Positions 33,140-42,888 are shown, numbered from the stretch's first letter. The stretch: DNA of 64,000 bases from Cohnella panacarvi Gsoil 349 (GCF_000515335.1 NZ_KI911563.1:2812045-2876044), one strand, 5' to 3'. Notes: generated from the letters alone by a model not told the origin. Numbers and translations: made by a program.

Positions 33140-33340
33140 GTGTACATGAACGGACAGATGATCTATGATGACCGGCACTTCCAAGATCATATGAGTTCCG
33201 AAGTGCCCGTGCAGATTTACTGCGGCAGAATGCATAGCGACATCGGATTCATCGAGCATTACGGCAAGGAATTCGTACTGGTCAACAATATTTTCTACAG
33301 CCGCAAGCAATTCACCTTCGTGTCTCGACCGGGATATTAG
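33140..33340 (+). CDS. Conserved small protein (66 aa) of unknown function
   Basis: 66 residues: MYMNGQMIYDDRHFQDHMSS, EVPVQIYCGRMHSDIGFIEH, YGKEFVLVNNIFYSRKQFTF. GTG start at 33140 with GGAG nine bases upstream; the ATG at 33146 is an alternative. It is divergent from pth and ends at a strong shared terminator, so it is a free-standing transcript. I recall similar small proteins at this place in Paenibacillus-type genomes but know no function. The Tyr/Phe/His-rich, beta-strand-like composition suggests a small barrel. Confidence 0.8.
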   Translation: MYMNGQMIYDDRHFQDHMSSEVPVQIYCGRMHSDIGFIEHYGKEFVLVNNIFYSRKQFTFVSRPGY

Positions 33341-33374
33341 AATTTATACCCAACTTCATTGTATTACAGAAGAA

Positions 33375-33403
33375 GGGGTCGCGTCTAAGCGCGACCCCTT
33401 TTT
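33375..33403. terminator. Bidirectional terminator between the 66-aa gene and ctc
   Basis: GGGGTCGCG-TCTAAG-CGCGACCCC then TTTTTC on the plus strand; CTTCTTC on the other side. Confidence 0.9.
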
Positions 33404-33423
33404 CTCGTTCGTGGCGATTCAGG

Positions 33424-34074
33424 CTAATCCTTCTCGACAGCCAGAGCCGCCTCTCTATGACGTCTGTTCTCGACATCCGCATCGTTCAGTTGATCCAGCT
33501 CTTCCTCCGTGCGTTCCTTCTGAGGCGCCAAGATCGCCGCGACGACGGTCTCCGGATCCTGCTTCACCGCGACCCCGGAAGGAATCCGCAAATCCGCTAC
33601 TGTCAGATGTTCTCCTAGACCTAACTGGCTGACGTCAGCCGCGATCACGTCCGGGATATCTTTCGGATAACATTCGATATCCACCTCGTGCAGGACGAGC
33701 TGCAGCATCCCGCCCTCCCGTTCGCCGATCGAGGTGCCCGTTACTTCCAGTCTGGCCGACGTGCTGATCTTCGCGTTCATATCGACCCGCCTGAAATCAA
33801 TGTGCTTCACGAGTTGAGTCATAGGGTCGCGTTGCACTTCGGCCATCATAATCGGATGCTTGCCTTCTCCGGGCACGTCCACTTCGATGACGGCATGCGG
33901 GTGGCTTCTGATGAACGACGTCAGCTCTTTGCCGTCCAGCGCGATCGGCATTGGCGAACTCAAGCCTTTGCCGTAGATAACGCCGGGCACTTTACCGGAT
34001 TTGCGGATTTTGTTTAGTTCGTAGCGGCTGCCGACTTCGCGCCGTTCTACCTGCAATGTCGCGTTAGCAATCAT
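33424..34074 (-). CDS. ctc: 50S ribosomal protein L25 / general stress protein Ctc
   Basis: 216 residues: N-terminal L25 domain (LQVERREVGSRYELNKIRKS, GKVPGVIYGKG) binding 5S rRNA, and the C-terminal TL5-type beta domain (KHIDFRRVDMNAKISTSARL). This is the long form, as in B. subtilis Ctc. The ATG follows GGGAGG. Same order prs-ctc-pth as in B. subtilis, where ctc is sigma-B-induced; no sigma-B site was identified here. Confidence 0.95.
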   Translation of the reverse strand: MIANATLQVERREVGSRYELNKIRKSGKVPGVIYGKGLSSPMPIALDGKELTSFIRSHPHAVIEVDVPGEGKHPIMMAEVQRDPMTQLVKHIDFRRVDMNAKISTSARLEVTGTSIGEREGGMLQLVLHEVDIECYPKDIPDVIAADVSQLGLGEHLTVADLRIPSGVAVKQDPETVVAAILAPQKERTEEELDQLNDADVENRRHREAALAVEKD

Positions 34075-34127
34075 AGGCGTACCTCCCAGTTTAGAGATAT
34101 CCTATTGTTGCCCCCCCGCCTGTCCGA

Positions 34128-35084
34128 TTAAACATGAGGCTCGAACAGTCTGCTGATCGATTGCTGCTCGTGAATGCGGACGATCGCTTCGCCGATGAGC
34201 GGAGCGACGGACAGCACTTTGATCTTGGACGAGCTGCAAGGCTCGCGCAGCGGGATCGTGTCGGTAACGATGATCTCCTTCAGCGGTGATGCGTCCAACC
34301 GGTCCATTGCCGAACCGGATAAAACCGGATGCGTACAGCAAGCGTAAAGCTCCACCGCACCCGCCTGTTTTAGCGCGGAGGCCGCCAGCGCGATCGTCCC
34401 GGCGGTGTCGATTATATCGTCGATCAAGATGGCCGTACGTCCCGAGACGTCGCCGATAATGTTCATCACTTCCACGACGTTAGGCTCCGGTCGCCGCTTA
34501 TCGATGATCGCGAGCGATGCCCCGAGTTCGTCCGCCAGCCTGCGAGCCCGCACGACTCCCCCGTGGTCGGGGGATACGACGACGGGCGCGTGCAGGTTCT
34601 TGTTCTTGAAGTATTCGCCCAATATCGGTACACCAAGAAGATGGTCGACCGGGATGTCGAAGAAGCCTTGGATCTGCATGGCATGCAAATCCATGGCGAT
34701 CACGCGATGCGCCCCGGCCGTCTCGATCAAATTCGCGACCAACTTGGCGGTGATCGGATCTCTAGAGCGCGCCTTGCGGTCTTGCCGCGCATACCCGTAA
34801 TAAGGCACGACAACGTTAATCGTCTTGGCGGAAGCCCGCTTCAGGGCGTCTACCATGACGAGCAGTTCGACCAGATGGTCGTTTACGGGCGCGGATGTCG
34901 ATTGGATCACGAACACGTCGTCGCCTCTTACGCTATCGTCAAGGCGGATATGCGTCTCCCCGTCGCTGAATCGGCCCATGTCTGCGCGGCCAAGCTCTAC
35001 GCCGATATAGCTGGCGATCGATTCCGCCAGCTTGCGATTGGAGCTGCAGGAGAACAGTTTCAACGTGTTATCAGGATACGCCAT
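34128..35084 (-). CDS. prs: Ribose-phosphate pyrophosphokinase
   Basis: 318 residues. Makes PRPP from ribose-5-phosphate and ATP for purine, pyrimidine, His, Trp and NAD synthesis. Diagnostic segments: [20 protein letters not shown], the [18 protein letters not shown] metal/substrate loop, [16 protein letters not shown] and the PRPP site [13 protein letters not shown]. It follows glmU by 53 bp, the usual glmU-prs-ctc arrangement, so probably one transcript. Confidence 0.98.
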   Translation of the reverse strand: MAYPDNTLKLFSCSSNRKLAESIASYIGVELGRADMGRFSDGETHIRLDDSVRGDDVFVIQSTSAPVNDHLVELLVMVDALKRASAKTINVVVPYYGYARQDRKARSRDPITAKLVANLIETAGAHRVIAMDLHAMQIQGFFDIPVDHLLGVPILGEYFKNKNLHAPVVVSPDHGGVVRARRLADELGASLAIIDKRRPEPNVVEVMNIIGDVSGRTAILIDDIIDTAGTIALAASALKQAGAVELYACCTHPVLSGSAMDRLDASPLKEIIVTDTIPLREPCSSSKIKVLSVAPLIGEAIVRIHEQQSISRLFEPHV

Positions 35085-35137
35085 ATGACAACCGCCTTTT
35101 TATTCGGTTTCGGAAGCTTATACAATCTTATACAACT

Positions 35138-36535
35138 CTATTCGGAGCCGCGTTCCTTCTTCGCCTTCGCTCGTGCGCGAAGCTTATCCGCATAGCCCGG
35201 CTTATTGACTTGCCGTTCCCGCGCGATCGCCAGATCGTTGTCCGCAACGTTATGCGTGATCGTAGAACCGGCTACCACGTATGCGCCGTTGCCGATCTTA
35301 ACCGGAGCGATCAGGTTGGCGTTGCTGCCGATGAAGACGTCGTCGCCGATTTCGGTCACGGATTTATTATACCCGTCATAGTTGGCGGTAATCGCGCCGC
35401 AGCCTATATTTACGCCCGTGCCGACGATCGCGTCGCCGACGTAACTCAGGTGCGGCACTTTGCTGTGCTCGCCGATGACGGCGTTCTTGATCTCGACGAA
35501 GTCGCCGATCTTCACGTGACGGCCGAGCTTCGTGCCCGGTCGCAAGTAAGCGAACGGCCCGACGTTGCAATCGTCGCCGATGTGCGCGTTCTCCGACACG
35601 GAGTGACGGATGGTCGTACCGCTGCCGATGACGGTGTCCGTTATTTCGGCGCCTGGTCCGATGACGCAATCGGAACCGATGGACGTATTCCCGCGCAGAA
35701 CCGTTCCGGGATACAATACCGTATCCGCCCCGATCGTAACGTCCGCTCCGATATACGTATTGCCGGCGTCAATGATCGTTACACCGTTCAACTGGTGCTT
35801 CTCGTTAATCCGATGACGCATGAGACGCTCTGCTTCGCCAAGCGCAACGCGATCGTTCACGCCGATCGCTTCGGCGATATCGGAAGCTACGCTCGCCCCG
35901 ACTCTCTCGCCCTGCGCTTTCAGAATCCCAATGACGTCGGTCAAATAATATTCGCCCTGCGCGTTGCTATTCGTTACGAACTCGAGCGCAGCGAACAGCT
36001 TCCGGTTATCGAAGCAGTACGTCCCCGTATTGATCTCCCGCACGGCCGCCTCTTCCGGATTGCAGTCCTTATGCTCTACGATTCGCTCTACGTCGCCGTT
36101 CTCCCCGCGAACGACGCGGCCGTAACCGGATGGATCGGGGAATACGGCCGTCAGCACCGTCGCCGCTGCGCCTTGCGCCGTATGCTGGGCAATCATCGCT
36201 TCTATCGTTTCGGTACGCACGAGGGGCGTATCTCCGCAGATGACGACCGTTACGCCGTCTTCCTGGCCGAGCAGGTCTTTCGCCTGCATGACCGCATGCC
36301 CGGTACCGAGCTGTTCGGCTTGGAACGCGTATTCCGCCGAATCGCCCAGCGTTGTCCGCACGGCGTCGGCGCCATGTCCGACGATGATGACCGCCCGCTC
36401 GCAAGAGGCCTGCTTGACCGCGTTAAGCACGTGGCTCACCATCGGTTTGCCGCATACCGGATGCAATACTTTATATAGCTTCGATTTCATGCGCTTGCCC
36501 TGACCGGCCGCAAGCACGATCGCCATTATTTTCAT
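35138..36535 (-). CDS. glmU: Bifunctional UDP-GlcNAc pyrophosphorylase / GlcN-1-P acetyltransferase
   Basis: 465 residues from the ATG at 36535; a TTG 21 bases upstream is in frame but lacks a ribosome site. The N-terminal uridyltransferase has [20 protein letters not shown] and CGDTPLVR. The C-terminal half is a left-handed beta-helix of hexapeptide repeats ([20 protein letters not shown]) with the acetyltransferase site [20 protein letters not shown]. It makes UDP-GlcNAc for peptidoglycan and teichoic acid. Next to spoVG and prs as in B. subtilis. Confidence 0.98.
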   Translation of the reverse strand: MKIMAIVLAAGQGKRMKSKLYKVLHPVCGKPMVSHVLNAVKQASCERAVIIVGHGADAVRTTLGDSAEYAFQAEQLGTGHAVMQAKDLLGQEDGVTVVICGDTPLVRTETIEAMIAQHTAQGAAATVLTAVFPDPSGYGRVVRGENGDVERIVEHKDCNPEEAAVREINTGTYCFDNRKLFAALEFVTNSNAQGEYYLTDVIGILKAQGERVGASVASDIAEAIGVNDRVALGEAERLMRHRINEKHQLNGVTIIDAGNTYIGADVTIGADTVLYPGTVLRGNTSIGSDCVIGPGAEITDTVIGSGTTIRHSVSENAHIGDDCNVGPFAYLRPGTKLGRHVKIGDFVEIKNAVIGEHSKVPHLSYVGDAIVGTGVNIGCGAITANYDGYNKSVTEIGDDVFIGSNANLIAPVKIGNGAYVVAGSTITHNVADNDLAIARERQVNKPGYADKLRARAKAKKERGSE

Positions 36536-36604
36536 GGTAGAATAACGCCCCTTCAACCGCTTCTTCGATTACATCAGCATCATAGCCTATTCTGTATAAA
36601 ATGA

Positions 36605-36630
36605 AAAGAGAGCCAAATAGGCCCTCTTCT
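36605..36630 (-). terminator. Terminator between spoVG and glmU
   Basis: Minus strand AGAGGGCC-TATTT-GGCTCTCT followed by TTTCATTTT. It lies in the 108-bp gap, so glmU may depend on read-through or its own promoter. Confidence 0.75.
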
Positions 36631-36643
36631 CGAGTATTCATCA

Positions 36644-36928
36644 TTATGCCCCTTCGACCATAACTTCTTCATCTTGCGCAGCGCGCTCATACTCTGCCAA
36701 TACGGCTGCTTGGATCTTCTCGCGCGTGCCGGAAGAGATCGGATGCGCGATGTCACGAAACTCTCCGTCCGGAGTCCGTTTGCTCGGCATGGCCACGAAC
36801 ATGCCATTGTTGCCGTCAATGACCCGAATATCGTGTACGACGAATTCGTTATCAATGGTTATCGAAGCAATGGCCTTCATGCGACCCTCCGAATTGACGC
36901 GGCGGAGTCTCACATCTGTAATTTGCAC
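36644..36928 (-). CDS. spoVG: Septation/regulatory protein SpoVG
   Basis: 94 residues: [56 protein letters not shown], the canonical SpoVG core, with an acidic C-terminus (EEVMVEGA). A nucleic-acid-binding global regulator acting in sporulation and cell division. It has a sigma-H promoter 40 bp upstream (36967-36994) and a terminator behind it. Position between ridA and glmU is conserved. Confidence 0.98.
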   Translation of the reverse strand: MQITDVRLRRVNSEGRMKAIASITIDNEFVVHDIRVIDGNNGMFVAMPSKRTPDGEFRDIAHPISSGTREKIQAAVLAEYERAAQDEEVMVEGA

Positions 36929-36966
36929 TTGTGTTCACCACCTTTGTCCTTCAGAAGACTTGGTGT

Positions 36967-36994
36967 AATATTCCACAAAATCGTTCGGATTCCT
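36967..36994 (-). promoter_or_regulatory. Sigma-H promoter of spoVG
   Basis: Minus strand AGGAATC (36988-36994), 14-bp spacer, GAAT (36970-36973) within GTGGAATATT. The same elements and spacing as I recall for the classical B. subtilis spoVG sigma-H promoter, including the TCGTGGAAT-like context. Confidence 0.8.
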
Positions 36995-37036
36995 TCTTAA
37001 ATATGGGAAAACCAATGTTAAAATTGAAAAAAATTT

Positions 37037-37435
37037 TTAATTCCTGACAGTTTCGACATTAATCGCCGCGATCAATTCGATTTCGACAAAAACATCCCTC
37101 GGCAACCGCGCGACCTCAACCGTAGAGCGGGCTGGCGTATGTTCTCCGAAGTACGAAGCATAGATCGCGTTAAACGCCGCGAACTGGTTCATGTCCTTCA
37201 GGAACACGGTCGCCTTCACGACGTCGCCGAACGTTGCACCCTCCGCCGCAAGCACCGCTTTAAGGTTCGCGAGCACCTGGTGAGTCTGCTCTTCGATTCC
37301 GCCGGAGACGAGCTGGCCTTCTGGCGTTAACGGAATTTGTCCGGACGTGAATAGCAGGTTGCCTGTACGCACCGCTTGCGCGTACGGTCCGATCGCCGCC
37401 GGAGCGTCTGGCGTAGATACGATCTTAAGGCTCAT
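37037..37435 (-). CDS. ridA: RidA family reactive enamine/imine deaminase (YabJ)
   Basis: 132 residues with the RidA/YjgF signature at the C-terminus ([20 protein letters not shown]) and the conserved [20 protein letters not shown] start. It hydrolyses reactive 2-aminoacrylate-type intermediates; in B. subtilis YabJ is cotranscribed with purR and needed for its function. The gene follows purR by 24 bp, so the same operon here. Confidence 0.96.
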   Translation of the reverse strand: MSLKIVSTPDAPAAIGPYAQAVRTGNLLFTSGQIPLTPEGQLVSGGIEEQTHQVLANLKAVLAAEGATFGDVVKATVFLKDMNQFAAFNAIYASYFGEHTPARSTVEVARLPRDVFVEIELIAAINVETVRN

Positions 37436-37459
37436 GGATGGATAGCACCTCCGAATGCG

Positions 37460-38284
37460 TTATTGAAAAAAGTTGCCCGGTTGAACGGTAATTTGCCGCG
37501 TCTTCAAATCTACTTCCGTCAGGCGGGCCAAAGAGACGTAATCATGGAGCAGACGCTCTTCGCTCTCTACTTCTCCGGATTCCACGAATACGCCGACGCC
37601 GGCCACGACGGCCCGGAATTCATGCAGCAGATCGACCATCCCTTGAATGGTGCCTCCGGCTTTCATGAAGTCGTCTATGATAAGCACGCGGGATTCTTCC
37701 TTAAGCGCGCGTCTAGCAAGCGACATCGTCTGAATGCGTTTGGTAGAACCCGATACGTAGTTGATGCTGACCGCCGAGCCTTCCGTGACCTTGTGGTCCC
37801 TGCGAACGATGACGACCGGCAAGTTCAGAAACTGCGCCGTCGCGTTGGCTAGCGGGATGCCCTTCGTCTCAACCGTCATAATAACGTCGATGTCGCGGTT
37901 CGCGAACGCGGAAGCGAACATGCGTCCCACCTCTTGCATCATGCCCGGCTGGCCTAGCAAATCGGTCATGTATAGATAACCGCCCGGCAATAGCCGATCC
38001 GGCTGTTCAAGCTCGCGGCAGATCGTGACCATCTTCTCGTACGCCAGGTCGGTGCGAACCTTCGGGACGTACCGAACGCCGCCCGCGGCGCCGGCCAACG
38101 TATTCAGCTCGCCGATCCCTTCGTCTTCGAATACTTCTTTGATGATCGCCAGATCTTCGCTAATCGAAGACTTTGCCGATTGATAGCGCTCCGCGAATGC
38201 TGTAAGAGAAATTAACGTATGAGGACGGGCCAATAAATATTGCGTCATTTCAACGAGTCTAGCGCTGCGTTTCAACTTCTTCAT
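37460..38284 (-). CDS. purR: Purine operon repressor PurR
   Basis: 274 residues from the ATG at 38284 (GGGGGAG seven bases upstream; an upstream TTG is rejected). N-terminal winged helix (KKLKRSARLVEMTQYLLARP) and a C-terminal phosphoribosyltransferase-like domain whose PRPP motif VLIIDDFMKAGGTIQGM is the effector site. Represses purine genes when PRPP is low. Own sigma-A promoter at 38322-38351; operon with ridA. Confidence 0.97.
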   Translation of the reverse strand: MKKLKRSARLVEMTQYLLARPHTLISLTAFAERYQSAKSSISEDLAIIKEVFEDEGIGELNTLAGAAGGVRYVPKVRTDLAYEKMVTICRELEQPDRLLPGGYLYMTDLLGQPGMMQEVGRMFASAFANRDIDVIMTVETKGIPLANATAQFLNLPVVIVRRDHKVTEGSAVSINYVSGSTKRIQTMSLARRALKEESRVLIIDDFMKAGGTIQGMVDLLHEFRAVVAGVGVFVESGEVESEERLLHDYVSLARLTEVDLKTRQITVQPGNFFQ

Positions 38285-38321
38285 GGCCCACTCCCCCGCC
38301 AAATCCGAATAATATAACTGT

Positions 38322-38351
38322 ATTATATCACTTTTATACGGTTTTCGGCAA
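38322..38351 (-). promoter_or_regulatory. Sigma-A promoter of purR-ridA
   Basis: Minus strand TTGCCG (38346-38351), 18-bp spacer, TATAAT (38322-38327), 38 bp before the purR ATG. Confidence 0.7.
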
Positions 38352-38384
38352 CATTAACCCCTTAAATCAGGGACTCCCAGCATT

Positions 38385-39242
38385 TTATGTAAGCATTCTT
38401 ACCACGAATACCTCTCTGCAGAAGCCTCTGAGGCCATTATATATTCTCGCCACTTTCATTTCCTTGGATACCAACCCGAACACGGTTGGACCGCTTCCGG
38501 ACATGAGCACGCCGTCTGCGCCCAATCTCTCCATGCAATCCTTGATTTGCTTGACTTCCGGGTATCGTTCAAGCGTGACCGTCTCCAGTACGTTGCCGAG
38601 CGCATCGCACATCTCCGTGAACGATTGCTTCGCAAGAGCGTCGAGCATCCGGGGAAGCGACGGGTGAGACTTCAGCTCGTTAACCCGAAACTTGCCATAG
38701 ACGTCCGCCGTCGAGACGTTAATGGGCGGCTTGGCCAATATGACCCAGCATTGCGGCGGAGACGGAATCGGCGTAAGCTTCTCGCCGCGGCCCGTCGCCA
38801 GCGCGGTCCCTCCGCGAATGCAGAACGGAACGTCCGATCCGAGCTCCGCGCCGAGGCTCTCCAGTTCCTCTCCGCTAAGGGACAGATTCCACAGCCTATT
38901 CAGCCCTCTGAGCGTCGCCGCGGCATCGCTGCTTCCGCCCGCGAGCCCCGCAGCCACCGGTATCTGCTTGTCTAGATGGATATATACTCCTTGCTTGACG
39001 CCATAGCGTTCCTTAATCAGCTTCGCTGCCTGAAAAGCCAAGTTCTTCTCGTCGAGCGGGATGAACCCCGCCTGGCTAGACAGGACGATCTGATCGCGGG
39101 GAAGCTCCTCCATCTCGAGCCGATCGGCCAAGTCGACCATCGTCATGACCATCTCGACTTCATGGAAGCCGTCTTCCCGCTTGCGAAGCACGTCCAGCAG
39201 CAAATTGATCTTAGCCGGCGCTTTCTCGTAAATTTTCGTCAT
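38385..39242 (-). CDS. ispE: 4-diphosphocytidyl-2-C-methyl-D-erythritol kinase
   Basis: 285 residues from the ATG at 39242 ([32 protein letters not shown]). The frame continues upstream but without family similarity. GHMP-kinase motif [20 protein letters not shown] and C-terminal [11 protein letters not shown] are present. It catalyses the ATP-dependent step of the MEP pathway to isoprenoids. Conserved place between sspF and purR. Confidence 0.97.
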   Translation of the reverse strand: MTKIYEKAPAKINLLLDVLRKREDGFHEVEMVMTMVDLADRLEMEELPRDQIVLSSQAGFIPLDEKNLAFQAAKLIKERYGVKQGVYIHLDKQIPVAAGLAGGSSDAAATLRGLNRLWNLSLSGEELESLGAELGSDVPFCIRGGTALATGRGEKLTPIPSPPQCWVILAKPPINVSTADVYGKFRVNELKSHPSLPRMLDALAKQSFTEMCDALGNVLETVTLERYPEVKQIKDCMERLGADGVLMSGSGPTVFGLVSKEMKVARIYNGLRGFCREVFVVRMLT

Positions 39243-39356
39243 TGTTATCCTCGCTTGCTTGTTCATGGCTTTACATATTATAACAAACCCGTTCAACGAT
39301 TGCGATTTTCCGCAGTTTGCGCGCGGCAGCATCGCTCGCTCCCCCCGCCCTCGGCG

Positions 39357-39540
39357 AATAACAACCATTCGTAGGTATTTCGGGCGAATTTCGCACTATC
39401 ATCGATATAACAACCATTCGCAGGTATTTACCCTACTTGGAGCGAGTTACTGCGAAAAATGAGAAATTAACTATCGATTGGTTGTTATTATGGCACAGGT
39501 GACGGTGATCGAAGAAATAACTATCCATATGTTGTTATTT
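39357..39540. repeat. Four copies of a dispersed imperfect palindrome
   Basis: Copies at 39357-39380 and 39406-39429 (orientation AATAACAACCATTCG...GGTATTT) and at 39464-39490 and 39515-39540 (reverse orientation AAATAACTATC...GTTGTTATT). The same element occurs at 10084-10216. Arranged as two direct pairs facing each other in the ispE-sspF gap. The rest of 39243-39709 holds a terminator (39564-39591) and no gene I can support. Confidence 0.8.
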
Positions 39541-39563
39541 CGAACAGAACGCGGCGTAAGAAA

Positions 39564-39591
39564 GCCGGACCTCTAGAATAGCAGGTCCGGC
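39564..39591 (-). terminator. Terminator after the sspF-type gene
   Basis: Minus strand GCCGGACCT-(10 nt)-AGGTCCGGC followed by TTTCTTACG. Confidence 0.65.
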
Positions 39592-39709
39592 CCAATGCGA
39601 AAAGCTTCAGTCCATGAAATGCCCGTTGCTGCGCGGCGACCCTTCGCCGGGTAACCGGCTGCGGAAGGGCGCCTGCTTCATGACGCGATTTCGTCGAACA
39701 ACCAGATGA

Positions 39710-39892
39710 TTACTGTTGTGTCCCCTTCGCCGCCGCCTGCTCCGCTATTTGAATCGCGCGCTTCACCATGTTGCCGGCATCTTTGGTCGTGATCCCGCCC
39801 CAGCCTTCGCGCTGTACTTTCTCGTATATCCCTAAGTCCTTGGCGATTTCCGCCTTGAATTGCTCGGACATTACGCCTCTTCTGCGACTCAT
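39710..39892 (-). CDS. sspF: Small acid-soluble spore protein, SspF-type alpha/beta SASP
   Basis: 60 residues, [57 protein letters not shown]: the alpha/beta-type SASP pattern with the germination protease target region. These proteins coat spore DNA and protect it from UV and heat. The ATG at 39892 follows GGAGG; a longer upstream frame is not family sequence. Lies between veg and ispE as in B. subtilis. Confidence 0.96.
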   Translation of the reverse strand: MSRRRGVMSEQFKAEIAKDLGIYEKVQREGWGGITTKDAGNMVKRAIQIAEQAAAKGTQQ

Positions 39893-40014
39893 TCCGCTTC
39901 CTCCTTCGCATGGTTGACGATCAAGCCTTAGCTTGCCCCTGCCTAACCCCGCACATGCAAAACGGGCAGCCCCGGCGCTCTTCAAGCGCGGTGCTGCCCA
40001 TGCATACCAACGAG

Positions 40015-40290
40015 TCAATGCGATAAATAGTTGATGCGAACCTGACCTTCGTCATTGCACAACATCACTTCAACCGACTCGGTCAAGATGTCCGCATAGC
40101 TGTACGAGACACGCTTGAATGCGTGTTGCTCTTGATCGAGCTTGACGATGAACACTGATGGGTAGATTTCTTCCAGCACGCCCGTGCGTTCGATGGTCTT
40201 GCGGCGTCCACCGTTGGCGCGGAGCATGATCTTCGAACCGACATGCGGTTCCAGGCTTCGTTTGATCTCTAGAAGCGCGTTTTTAGCCAT
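40015..40290 (-). CDS. veg: Veg protein
   Basis: 91 residues: [61 protein letters not shown] small barrel protein that in B. subtilis is highly transcribed and stimulates biofilm matrix genes and affects sporulation. GAGGTGG precedes the ATG; a consensus promoter lies at 40318-40346. Confidence 0.97.
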   Translation of the reverse strand: MAKNALLEIKRSLEPHVGSKIMLRANGGRRKTIERTGVLEEIYPSVFIVKLDQEQHAFKRVSYSYADILTESVEVMLCNDEGQVRINYLSH

Positions 40291-40317
40291 GATCCACTAC
40301 CACCTCTTTCCCTGTAA

Positions 40318-40346
40318 ATTATAACTAATATCAGGGGAGGTGTCAA
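40318..40346 (-). promoter_or_regulatory. Consensus sigma-A promoter of veg
   Basis: Minus strand TTGACA (40341-40346), 17-bp spacer, TATAAT (40318-40323): exact consensus at optimal spacing, as expected for the strong veg promoter. Confidence 0.92.
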
Positions 40347-40439
40347 ATAAGCTCAATATTATATCAACGGTACTGTTTTGCTGTCAACGGTCATTTTCCT
40401 TGATGCGAGTGGGTTTTTCATAATCTTGCTTATTTTTTG

Positions 40440-41318
40440 TCACACAATGTTCACATTTGGTTCCGGATTCGCCGCTTTCAAATTCGGTACGCCAACCCGA
40501 TAACGCCCCATCGTCTCAATGCCCCCGACGCCCTGCTTGCCGCTGATCGTATGCGCGATGACGTCCGCGATATTGATCGTCTCGCGGAAAGGCGTGAACG
40601 ACGCCCTCACGGCAACGTAGACCGGGTCGAGCGCGTGAATCATGATTCTTCCGGGCGAGCTGGCAAAATTGGCTCCCGCATGAAGCAGCGCTTCGAAGTG
40701 CGATTGGCACGCTCCGGCGATGACGATCAACGAATCGCGGCTGCGCTCGTACTCCCTGGCGACGTCGACCGCGCGTACGAAGTTGATCGAGTTTTTGTAG
40801 CTGCCGAGCTGCTGCAAATCTTGCTTCTGCTTCAGCACGCCGTCATGGCCCGTTATGACGACGATGTCCGGATGGAACTGAGGGAGCATCCGCGCGAGCA
40901 CTTGCGGCATCTGCGACTCGTGGCAATGCACGCCTTCCGCAGGCACGCGGAGCTGACGATACACTTGCATGCTCTTATTCAAGTAGTTGAAATCGCCGTC
41001 CAGATGCAGCACTTTGCCGGGCAACTCGAAATAAGGCTGGCGCCTGTCATCCAGCTGCGCCAGATACCCCGAGAGTCCCGTCTGCCTGTTGCGCATCTCG
41101 TTCATATGCCTAATGGATTCGTCGGCGTGCAGGCGAGCCCGGCGCGTCCCGCCGAGCTCGTCCGGATTCCGCACCTTCTTGAGGTCGTGAACCGGCGCGT
41201 CCGCGAGCAACCGATAATCCATCCCTCTGAGCACGGCCTGTTGTCCGGCGAACGCCGCAACCCTGAATAGCATATCTCCGCCATAGGATTTGCGGACGAC
41301 CAGATCCCCCTGCATCAT
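40440..41318 (-). CDS. yabG: Sporulation-specific protease YabG
   Basis: 292 residues from the ATG at 41318 (GAGGTGA seven bases upstream). QGDLVVRKSYGGDMLFRVAA, HLDGDFNYLNKSMQVYRQL, DIVVITGHDGVLKQKQDLQQ and GACQSHFEALLHAGANFASS match peptidase family U57. In B. subtilis it is a late mother-cell (sigma-K) protease that processes spore-coat proteins. It lies between veg and rsmA, as expected. Confidence 0.96.
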   Translation of the reverse strand: MMQGDLVVRKSYGGDMLFRVAAFAGQQAVLRGMDYRLLADAPVHDLKKVRNPDELGGTRRARLHADESIRHMNEMRNRQTGLSGYLAQLDDRRQPYFELPGKVLHLDGDFNYLNKSMQVYRQLRVPAEGVHCHESQMPQVLARMLPQFHPDIVVITGHDGVLKQKQDLQQLGSYKNSINFVRAVDVAREYERSRDSLIVIAGACQSHFEALLHAGANFASSPGRIMIHALDPVYVAVRASFTPFRETINIADVIAHTISGKQGVGGIETMGRYRVGVPNLKAANPEPNVNIV

Positions 41319-41380
41319 GGGCAATCACCTCTTCGTCTATCCTATGGAGGGACCCTGCATCCGGTGCGCGTCCTTTGCGC

Positions 41381-42268
41381 CTAGAGCATGCCGCTCGCCG
41401 TCAACGCTTCCGTTATACGGGCGAACTCCGCCAGCGACAGCGTCTCCGCCCGCCGCTCGGGTTGTACGCCGCAAGACTGCAGCAGCTCCCCCAGCTCGCC
41501 TTTGCGCTCCTTGCCCGACAACGCGGACAGATTATTGGATAGCGTCTTGCGGCGCTGCGTGAACGACGTCTGTACGACGCGGAAGAACTTGTCCTCGTCC
41601 GCTACCGACACTGCCGGCTCCGTGCGTCTCCGGAGCTTAATAACCGCCGAATCCACGTTCGGCGGCGGAATGAACGCCTTGCCCGGCACGATGCAGACGA
41701 GCTCGGGCTCGCAATAATATTGCACGGCGATGCTTAGGCTGCCGTATTCCTTGCCGCCCGGCTTCGCCGCCATTCTCTCCGCTACTTCCTTCTGTACCAT
41801 GACCACGATGTTCTCGAGCGGAAGTTGCTCTTCAAGCAGCTTCATAATGATCGGCGTCGTTACGTAATAGGGTAAGTTAGCCACGACGCTGACGCCTGCG
41901 CATCCGGAGAACCGTTCCTCCCACAGCTTCCGTAAATCAGTCTTTAAGATATCTCCATGGACGACGCTGACGTGCGGATAAGGCGACAATACGTCTCCGA
42001 GAATCGGAATCAGCCTTTGATCCAGCTCGACCGCCGTCACTTTGCCTGCCGCATGCGCAAGCTGCTCGGTCAAGGAACCGATGCCGGGCCCGACTTCGAG
42101 CACTCCCTTCGCCTTGTCCAAATCCGCCGCGTCGATAATCCGGTCCAGGACGGACAAGTCGGTAAGGAAATTTTGTCCTAAACTTTTCTTGAAGGTGAAG
42201 CCGTGCTTGCGGATGATCTCCTTCGTTCGGGACGATGTCGCGATATCTTGATTCGAATGATTGCTCAT
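41381..42268 (-). CDS. rsmA: 16S rRNA dimethyladenosine transferase
   Basis: 295 residues from the ATG at 42268; the upstream frame is not family-like. FTFKKSLGQNFLTDLSVLDR, VLEVGPGIGSLTEQL (SAM motif I) and NLPYYVTTPIIMKLLE (catalytic NLPY) are present. It dimethylates A1518 and A1519 of 16S rRNA (KsgA). Eight bases after rnmV, likely cotranscribed. Confidence 0.97.
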   Translation of the reverse strand: MSNHSNQDIATSSRTKEIIRKHGFTFKKSLGQNFLTDLSVLDRIIDAADLDKAKGVLEVGPGIGSLTEQLAHAAGKVTAVELDQRLIPILGDVLSPYPHVSVVHGDILKTDLRKLWEERFSGCAGVSVVANLPYYVTTPIIMKLLEEQLPLENIVVMVQKEVAERMAAKPGGKEYGSLSIAVQYYCEPELVCIVPGKAFIPPPNVDSAVIKLRRRTEPAVSVADEDKFFRVVQTSFTQRRKTLSNNLSALSGKERKGELGELLQSCGVQPERRAETLSLAEFARITEALTASGML

Positions 42269-42276
42269 GGATTCTT

Positions 42277-42834
42277 CTACAGCCCTTCCCGCCCCAGTTG
42301 TTCCAGTGCCGCCGCGAATTCCTCGCGCGTAATGCGGAACATGAGGCATCTTTTATGAAATTGCTTGCCGTTAGCATAGCCGATACCGAGCAGCTCTCCC
42401 ATTCGCTCTCTGCGCCGCGCGGAGGAGGCATGCACGATAAGACCCGCATCGAGCAGATCGCTCCATTCGATCTCCTGAAGCTCGTCAGCGCCGCTCTCCG
42501 GCCCTCGCACGCGATCGATCGCCCTGCGAATCGCTTCATCCGACGCATGCTCCACGCCAAGCCCGCGCGCGCTCCTGGCCTCGTCCTTCGTTAGGAAAGC
42601 ATGCTTGGCTTCCGGCACGCGCTCCGCGACGATCTTGCGAATGCGTTCTCCCGGCGCGTCCGGATCGGTAAAGATGATCACGCCTCTGCGCTCTTGCGCC
42701 AGCTCGATACGCCTAAGAACGTCTTCTCCGATCGCCGAGCCGCCCGTCTCGATCGTATCGGCGCCTAGCGCCCGTTTGATGGCTACCGTGTCGTCTTTGC
42801 CCTCTACGACAATCATCTCTTGAAACATCGTCAT
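42277..42834 (-). CDS. rnmV: Ribonuclease M5
   Basis: 185 residues with an N-terminal Toprim domain: EMIVVEGKDDTVAIKRAL and FTDPDAPGERIRKIVAERVP. It performs the final maturation of 5S rRNA. Order yabE-rnmV-rsmA is conserved. The exact start is uncertain by two codons (a second ATG lies at 42828). Confidence 0.96.
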   Translation of the reverse strand: MTMFQEMIVVEGKDDTVAIKRALGADTIETGGSAIGEDVLRRIELAQERRGVIIFTDPDAPGERIRKIVAERVPEAKHAFLTKDEARSARGLGVEHASDEAIRRAIDRVRGPESGADELQEIEWSDLLDAGLIVHASSARRRERMGELLGIGYANGKQFHKRCLMFRITREEFAAALEQLGREGL

Positions 42835-42888
42835 TCATTCCGCCTTTACCGTCTACCGTAATTCCCTATGTATCCTATAACACAAAAC

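Noticed and set aside
35210..36478. Long open frame (422 codons) on the plus strand opposite glmU
   Set aside because: It mirrors glmU codon positions in a G+C-rich gene, has no ribosome site and no recognisable protein content. Similar antisense frames opposite mfd (28632-29675, 30462-31547) and the RHS gene were dropped for the same reason.
39600..39700. G+C-rich inverted repeats behind the sspF-type gene as a structured ncRNA
   Set aside because: Several short stems are possible but no known RNA family pattern was seen. The terminator at 39564 is the only element I can support.
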